Source: CAYXOX01 sp964466745 (lineage in GTDB: Bacteria; Pseudomonadota; Alphaproteobacteria; Rhodobacterales; Rhodobacteraceae). Taken from it: a stretch of DNA of 18,343 nt. The notes under the pieces were generated by a model. It saw only the letters and a list, made by a program, of their open reading frames with translations. It did no database searches and was not told the DNA's origin. The position numbers were made by a program, and so were the translations under genes. Within the stretch, counting starts at the first letter, position 1. Each line of letters opens with the position of its first letter. The DNA is taken from contig CAYXOX010000054.1 of NCBI GenBank assembly GCA_964466745.1, forward strand, positions 1-18,343, read 5' to 3'. Shown in pieces: positions 14,580 to 18,343 of this stretch.

Positions 14580-15260
14580 ATGCCTCGTCGCGTTCTGCTC
14601 TTTCCCGTCTTCCTTGTTCAGCTGGCCGCCCTGTTTGCGGCGTTGCCTGCCTGGGCCGAGCGGGAGATCTCCGTCTACACGGGGTGGCAGACCGCGCCAC
14701 ATTCCCGCATCGATGGCAACGATCCGGGCGGCGTTGGCGTGTTCGACGCGCTGATCGGCTGGGAGGGCAAGAGCTTCGAGCCCCCCATCCACTACGGCGC
14801 ACGGCTGACATTCTGGCGCAGCGATACCTTCGGCTGGGGAATCGACATCAATCACGCCAAGGTCTACGCGCCGCGCGACGAGCGCCAGGCGCTGGGCTTC
14901 GACCGGCTGGAGCTGTCCGACGGGCACAACATCGTCACGGTGAACGCCTACCGGCGCTGGCCGCAGGCCTGGCAGACGCCCTTCGGAGCCCTCACGCCCT
15001 ACGCAGGCGCCGGGCTTGGCGTGGCGGTGCCGCATGTGGACGTGGAGAGCACGGGAGGGCGCGTCTACGAATTCCAGCTCACCGGGCCGGCGGCGGTATG
15101 GATGGCCGGTGTGCGCCACGCGCTCGACGACCGGTTCACGCTCTTCGCCGAGTACAAGGGCAGTTACTCCGACAACACGATGGAACTGGGCTCGGGGGGC
15201 GAGTTGCGCACCGAGATCATCACCAACGCGCTCAACCTCGGCCTGGCCTGGAGCTTCTGA
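14580..15260 (+). CDS. Outer-membrane beta-barrel protein, LpxQ (lipid A oxidase)-like
   Basis: This encodes 226 residues with an ATG start at 14580 and GGGAGG (14565-14570) 9 bases upstream; the longer frame from 14289 would overlap petA and is rejected. Residues 1-26 are a signal peptide ending PAWA before EREISVYTGWQ. The mature part alternates polar and hydrophobic residues in many short strands and ends NLGLAWSF with a terminal Phe, the mark of outer-membrane barrels. ISVYTGWQTAPHSRIDGNDPGG, GIDINHAKVYA, YAGAGLGVAVPHVDVES and LFAEYKGSYS look like the rhizobial lipid A oxidase LpxQ and its relatives, which oxidise the proximal glucosamine of lipid A to aminogluconate. Size also agrees (about 224 residues). 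Similarity is recalled, not searched, so enzymatic activity is uncertain; it may be a generic porin-like barrel. It is convergent with the GST gene. Confidence 0.75.
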   Translation: MPRRVLLFPVFLVQLAALFAALPAWAEREISVYTGWQTAPHSRIDGNDPGGVGVFDALIGWEGKSFEPPIHYGARLTFWRSDTFGWGIDINHAKVYAPRDERQALGFDRLELSDGHNIVTVNAYRRWPQAWQTPFGALTPYAGAGLGVAVPHVDVESTGGRVYEFQLTGPAAVWMAGVRHALDDRFTLFAEYKGSYSDNTMELGSGGELRTEIITNALNLGLAWSF

Positions 15261-15274
15261 CCGGCGAAGGTCAG
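15257..15274. terminator. Small hairpin spanning both convergent stop codons
   Basis: CTGACC (15257-15262) pairs with GGTCAG (15269-15274) around a 6-base loop. It covers the stop codons of both the barrel protein gene and the convergent GST gene, which are only 10 bases apart. There is no T-tract. It could form in both transcripts, but termination is only a possibility. Confidence 0.35.
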
Positions 15275-15882
15275 GCGCCCTCCGGCGGCGCCGTCGAAAC
15301 GTAGCTTTCGCGCTGGGCAAAGCCCGCGTGCCATTCGGCCAACGCCGGATGGGAGGTACGCCACGCGCGCGCGCCGTGGCGGAAATCGAGATAGCCGAGC
15401 GCGACCGCGACCGCGATCTGCCCCATGTGGAGCCGACCCGTGAGATGGCTCATCCACTGGCTTTCCAACGCGTCGAGCGCCCGCGCGACCTTGGACCACT
15501 GGTGCTCCATCCATTCGACCGAGCGCATCGGCTCGGACCGCAAACGCCCCTCGTAGACGATCAGCACCGATGCCTCGAGCATGGCATCGGCCGTGGCCTC
15601 CATCGTCAGCACCTCCCAAACCCTGCTTTCGGGGTAGAACCCCGTTCCGGCGCGCGCATCGAGGAAACGGCAGATCACGCGGCTATCGTAGATCGCGGGC
15701 CCGTCGGGCCGGAGCAGCGCCGGCACCTTCCCTATGGGATTCGCTCCCGTGAGCGCAGGGTCGGTTGCCAGGGGCTTCGTGTTGACCCGCCGGAGCGTCA
15801 CGGAAGGCGCGAGGCCCGTTTCGTGAAGCGTGACCCGAACCTTGCGCACGAAAGGCGAGGTGGGAGTGTAGAGAAGTTCCAT
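15271..15882 (-). CDS. Glutathione S-transferase family protein
   Basis: This encodes 203 residues, normal for the family. The thioredoxin-like N-terminal domain begins MELLYTPTSPFVRKVRV, with a Ser/Thr cluster at 6-9 where the catalytic hydroxyl usually lies. KVPALL (52-57) holds the cis-proline, and IYDSRVI (64-70) carries the Asp-Ser that binds the glutathione gamma-glutamyl group. The rest is the all-helical C-terminal domain. The substrate is unknown. The ATG at 15882 has GGAG (15889-15892) 6 bases upstream. It lies 71 bases downstream of mtaB on the same strand; a TGGACA-N16-TAGGCT sequence (15910-15937, minus strand) could give it its own promoter. Confidence 0.88.
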   Translation of the reverse strand: MELLYTPTSPFVRKVRVTLHETGLAPSVTLRRVNTKPLATDPALTGANPIGKVPALLRPDGPAIYDSRVICRFLDARAGTGFYPESRVWEVLTMEATADAMLEASVLIVYEGRLRSEPMRSVEWMEHQWSKVARALDALESQWMSHLTGRLHMGQIAVAVALGYLDFRHGARAWRTSHPALAEWHAGFAQRESYVSTAPPEGA

Positions 15883-15953
15883 GGGCGGCTCCGCGCGAGT
15901 TTCTTGACGAGCCTACCGGGCAGGCTTGCGCTGTCCAGCCGGAGTCGCGCAGG

Positions 15954-17207
15954 TCAGGCGCAGCGCAGGGCGCTTTCTTCGGCGCCTTCGATGACGGTTT
16001 CCACGATGCCCCCCTCGTGGCGATCCGAGGCAAAGCGCACTTCGGCGAACTGCTCGGTCCGGCCGAGGCGCGGGCTTTCCATGAGCACCCGGTGGCGGCG
16101 GCCGACCTGGGCGGAGAGATGGGCCGCGACCTGCGCCGCGCCCGCCGCCCGCAGCCGCGCCGCGCGCTCGCGGATCGCCCTGCCATCCACCTGCGGCATC
16201 CGCGCCGCCGGTGTGCCCGGCCGCGCGGAATAGGGAAAGACGTGCAGCCACGTCAGCCCGCACTCTTCCACCAGGCGCAGGGAGTTCTCGAACATCGCCT
16301 CCGTTTCGGTGGGAAAGCCGGCGATGATGTCGGCCCCGAAGGTCATCTCCGGGCGCAGACGGCGCGCCTGCTCGCAGAAGGCCACGGCGTCGGCGCGCAG
16401 GTGGCGCCGCTTCATCCGCTTGAGCACCATGTCGTCGCCGGCCTGCAGGCTCAGGTGAAGATGCGGCATCAGCCGCTCCTCCCCGGCGATGGCGGCCATC
16501 AGTTCGGGGTCGGCCTCGATGGAATCGATGGAGGATAGCCGCAGGCGCGGAAGATCCGGCACCAGTTTGAGCACGCGGCGCACGAGGTTGCCGAGGCGCG
16601 GCGTGCCGGGCAGGTCGGCCCCCCAGGACGTGAGATCGACGCCGGTGAGCACCACCTCGTTGAAGCCCGATGCAACAAGGCGGCGGATCTGCTCCACGAT
16701 CACCCCGGCCGGCACCGAGCGCGAGTTGCCCCGGCCGAACGGGATGATGCAGAAGGTACAGCGATGGTCGCAGCCGTTCTGGATCTGCACGTAGGCCCGC
16801 GACCGCGTGCCGAAGCCGTCGATCAGGTGCGCCGCGGTCTCCGTAACGGCCATGATGTCGTTCACCTGCACCGGCTCGGTTTCGCCGGCGGCAAGCGCGG
16901 ACCAGGTTTCGGGGGCCATCTTCTCGCTGTTGCCGATCACCGCGTCGACCTGCGGCATGGCCGTGAAGAGGGCCGGATCGGTCTGGGCCGCGCAGCCCGT
17001 CACGATGATCCGGGCGCCGGGGTGCTCGCGCCGCAGGCGGCGGATGTCCTTCTGGGCCTTGCGCACCGCCTCGGCGGTGACGGCGCAGGTGTTGACGACG
17101 ACGGCATCACCGAGACCCGCGGCATTGGCCAGCGCCTTCATTGCCTCGGTCTCGTAGGCGTTGAGGCGGCAGCCATGGTTGGAGAAGACCGGGGGCCGGC
17201 TATCCAT
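15954..17207 (-). CDS. mtaB: tRNA ct6A37/t6A37 methylthiotransferase (MiaB-like)
   Basis: This encodes 417 residues. It is a radical-SAM methylthiotransferase that converts t6A at position 37 of ANN-decoding tRNAs to ms2t6A. The N-terminal domain carries the second cluster through Cys13 (NHGCRLN), Cys41 (NTCAVT) and Cys72 (TGCAAQ). The radical SAM motif CDHRCTFC supplies Cys146, 150 and 153. ADIIAGFPTETE and LHVFPYSARPGTPAARM are typical MtaB/MiaB sequence, and the sequence after PYSARPGT fits MtaB rather than MiaB or RimO. A TRAM-like tail follows. The ATG at 17207 overlaps the dapF stop (ATGGATAG), so translation is probably coupled. A tRNA-Lys(UUU) gene, whose product normally carries t6A37, lies about 900 bases away, which may be chance. 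Confidence 0.93.
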   Translation of the reverse strand: MDSRPPVFSNHGCRLNAYETEAMKALANAAGLGDAVVVNTCAVTAEAVRKAQKDIRRLRREHPGARIIVTGCAAQTDPALFTAMPQVDAVIGNSEKMAPETWSALAAGETEPVQVNDIMAVTETAAHLIDGFGTRSRAYVQIQNGCDHRCTFCIIPFGRGNSRSVPAGVIVEQIRRLVASGFNEVVLTGVDLTSWGADLPGTPRLGNLVRRVLKLVPDLPRLRLSSIDSIEADPELMAAIAGEERLMPHLHLSLQAGDDMVLKRMKRRHLRADAVAFCEQARRLRPEMTFGADIIAGFPTETEAMFENSLRLVEECGLTWLHVFPYSARPGTPAARMPQVDGRAIRERAARLRAAGAAQVAAHLSAQVGRRHRVLMESPRLGRTEQFAEVRFASDRHEGGIVETVIEGAEESALRCA

Positions 17208-18039
17208 AGGCGCTATCCAGGAATTCCGGCGTCAGCGTGCCGGAAAAGACATGGGCCGTGGGCCCCGCCATCCAGACGCCGTCGTCGCGCCAGTCCACCT
17301 CGATCCGGCCTCCGTCGAGTTCCACGGTCACGCGCCGCTCGGTCAGCCCCCGGCGGGCAGCGGCCACCGCGGCAGCGCAGGCGCCCGAACCCGAGGCAAG
17401 GGTGACGCCGACGCCCCGCTCCCAGATCCGCATGCGGATGACATCGCGGGAAAGTACCTGCACCACCTCTACATTGGCGCGCTCGGGGAAGAGCGGGTGG
17501 GTCTCGTAGCGGGGGCCGAAACTCTCCAGCGGCAGGCCGACAGCGTCTTCCACGAAGAAGGTGCAATGGGGGTTGCCCATGCCCGTGGCCACGGGCCCGC
17601 CCTCGATGGGCAGTTCGGCGGTATCCACCTCTTCGGCAAGCGGAATCTCCCGCCACCCGGTTTGAGGGGCACCCATGTTGACGGCGGTGATGCCGTCATC
17701 GCGCAGCACGGCCTCGAGGGCACCCCGGGCGGTGCGGATCGCGAGCCGCCGCGCCCCCGTGGCGGCCATCTCGTGGGCGGCGATGCAGCGCGTGGCGTTG
17801 CCGCAGGCACCCGAAACGGATCCGTCGGTGTTGTAGAAGGTGAGGTCGACAGCGCCGCCCTCGGAAGCGCGGATGAGCGCCAGCTGATCGAAGCCGACAC
17901 CGCGATGCCTGTCGGCCAGGGCCGCCACGAGCGCTGGCGTCGGCGCGGGTTGCCCCGCGCGCAGATCCATCACGACGAAGTCGTTGCCCAACCCATGCAT
18001 CTTCATGAAGCCGAGCCCTGAGAGCGCTCTGTGTGCCAT
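17200..18039 (-). CDS. dapF: Diaminopimelate epimerase
   Basis: This encodes 279 residues, the standard length. It interconverts LL- and meso-diaminopimelate for lysine and peptidoglycan synthesis, in the cytoplasm and without cofactor. FMKMHGLGNDFVVMD (11-25) is the N-terminal hallmark. The catalytic cysteines are Cys79 in GACGNATRC and Cys221 in SGSGACAAAV. WERGVGVTLASGSG (207-220) reads ASG where relatives usually have ACG; that cysteine is not catalytic. The start at 18039 gives an 11-residue lead before the conserved motif, common in this group; the weak RBS leaves an internal ATG at 18006 possible. It overlaps mtaB by 8 bases and probably leads a dapF-mtaB-GST transcript. Confidence 0.95.
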   Translation of the reverse strand: MAHRALSGLGFMKMHGLGNDFVVMDLRAGQPAPTPALVAALADRHRGVGFDQLALIRASEGGAVDLTFYNTDGSVSGACGNATRCIAAHEMAATGARRLAIRTARGALEAVLRDDGITAVNMGAPQTGWREIPLAEEVDTAELPIEGGPVATGMGNPHCTFFVEDAVGLPLESFGPRYETHPLFPERANVEVVQVLSRDVIRMRIWERGVGVTLASGSGACAAAVAAARRGLTERRVTVELDGGRIEVDWRDDGVWMAGPTAHVFSGTLTPEFLDSAYG

Positions 18040-18095
18040 GGCTCGGCATATAACGCGGGCGACCGGGCTTATCTACCCTGCGCCGCTTTTCCGGG

Positions 18096-18124
18096 TTGAC
18101 CGTATGGGGCGGTGTTCCTAGACA
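18096..18124 (+). promoter_or_regulatory. Promoter of tRNA-Lys
   Basis: TTGACC (18096-18101, five of six) is spaced exactly 17 bases from TAGACA (18119-18124). The expected start lies near 18131, a few bases before the tRNA 5' end. This is the layout of strong stable-RNA promoters in Rhodobacteraceae. Confidence 0.65.
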
Positions 18125-18136
18125 GGCGCCTCGAGT

Positions 18137-18212
18137 GGGCCGTTAGCTCAGTTGGTAGAGCAACTGACTTTTAATCAGTGGGTCGCAGGTTCGAATCCTG
18201 CACGGCTCACCA
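18137..18212 (+). tRNA. tRNA-Lys (anticodon UUU)
   Basis: The 76 bases fold into a standard cloverleaf. The acceptor strands GGGCCGT (18137-18143) and ACGGCTC (18202-18208) pair with one G-U. The D-arm AGCTCAGTTGGTAGAGC, the anticodon stem ACTGA/TCAGT with loop CTTTTAA (anticodon TTT at 18170-18172) and the T-arm GCAGGTTCGAATCCTGC are all intact. The discriminator is A, and CCA is encoded (18210-18212). Confidence 0.98.
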
Positions 18213-18259
18213 CTTAAATCAAGATCTTTGAAGGATTGGTGGGCGCCAGCGCGAATGGT

Positions 18260-18280
18260 TGCCTTCCACCTGCCTTCCAC
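18260..18280. repeat. Tandem TGCCTTCCAC repeat between tRNA-Lys and IS end
   Basis: TGCCTTCCAC occurs twice (18260-18269 and 18271-18280), separated by one C. It lies in the 76-base stretch between the tRNA gene and the IS terminus, which otherwise contains only an 8-base palindrome AAGATCTT (18221-18228) and no gene. Confidence 0.5.
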
Positions 18281-18288
18281 GCCGGACC

Positions 18289-18343
18289 GGCTCTGTTGCA
18301 TAAATCGGTTGATGGCCGGGGTTACCCTTTCCCCGGACAGACT
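18289..18343. mobile_element. Left end of an IS903-group (IS5 family) insertion sequence, partial
   Basis: GGCTCTGTTGCATAAATC (18289-18306) matches the 18-base IS903 terminal repeat as I recall it (GGCTTTGTTGAATAAATC) at 16 positions. It is followed by CCGGGG (18316-18321) and CCCCGG (18331-18336), a hairpin of the kind often found just inside IS ends. The transposase and the other end lie outside the window. If the insertion is intact, the flanking CGCCGGACC (18280-18288) would be its 9-base target duplication. Confidence 0.65.

Noticed and set aside
18200..18282. Integrase-like short peptide on the minus strand (begins VEGRWKATIR) next to tRNA-Lys
   Set aside because: The frame has only about 26 codons before it runs into the tRNA gene, and it has no RBS or continuing domain. 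Resemblance to an integrase arm-binding segment is too short to support.
1..18343. CRISPR arrays, toxin-antitoxin pairs or phage genes
   Set aside because: No regularly spaced repeats were seen. The only adjacent small-gene pair (2544-2972) lacks toxin or antitoxin features, and no phage structural genes are present.

Overview
The window looks like a chromosomal segment of a marine or saline alphaproteobacterium of the Rhodobacteraceae (Roseobacter/Rhodobacter relatives). The reasons are the high GC content, the petABC (fbcFBC) set with Rhodobacter-like cytochrome b residue numbering, the style of the HU, chorismate synthase, MtaB and DapF proteins, and GC-rich hairpin terminators. This placement rests on recognising protein families by eye; no database search was run. 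Coding density is high and no stretch over 300 bases lacks a gene or a recognisable element.

Layout, left to right. (1) Positions 1-2388 hold the 3' part of a very acidic, probably secreted RTX/S-layer-like Ca-binding protein, closed by a perfect 12-bp hairpin. (2) Positions 2544-2972 hold two small tandem genes whose products align without gaps (DUF6447-like). (3) A YeeZ-like SDR gene (minus) is divergent from amn (AMP nucleosidase). (4) An HU gene is followed by its terminator and an EamA/DMT transporter. (5) aroC (minus) is divergent from a TPP riboswitch and thiBPQ, a thiamine ABC importer. A perfect 14-bp palindrome sits between the two transcription units. (6) A hairpin separates thiQ from the convergent petABC genes for the cytochrome bc1 complex. 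(7) Divergent from petA is an outer-membrane beta-barrel gene resembling lipid A oxidase LpxQ. (8) dapF, mtaB and a GST gene run leftwards, with dapF and mtaB overlapping by 8 nt. (9) tRNA-Lys(UUU) has its own promoter. About 76 bp after it the sequence enters what looks like the terminal inverted repeat of an IS903-group (IS5 family) insertion sequence that continues past the window.

Most of the window is core metabolism: respiration, thiamine uptake, the shikimate and lysine/peptidoglycan pathways, and tRNA modification. The parts most likely to be accessory or poorly described are the two ends. On the left are the RTX/S-layer-like protein and the tandem small proteins. On the right is the tRNA/IS junction. 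The unassigned 14-bp palindrome and the LpxQ-like gene are also worth attention.
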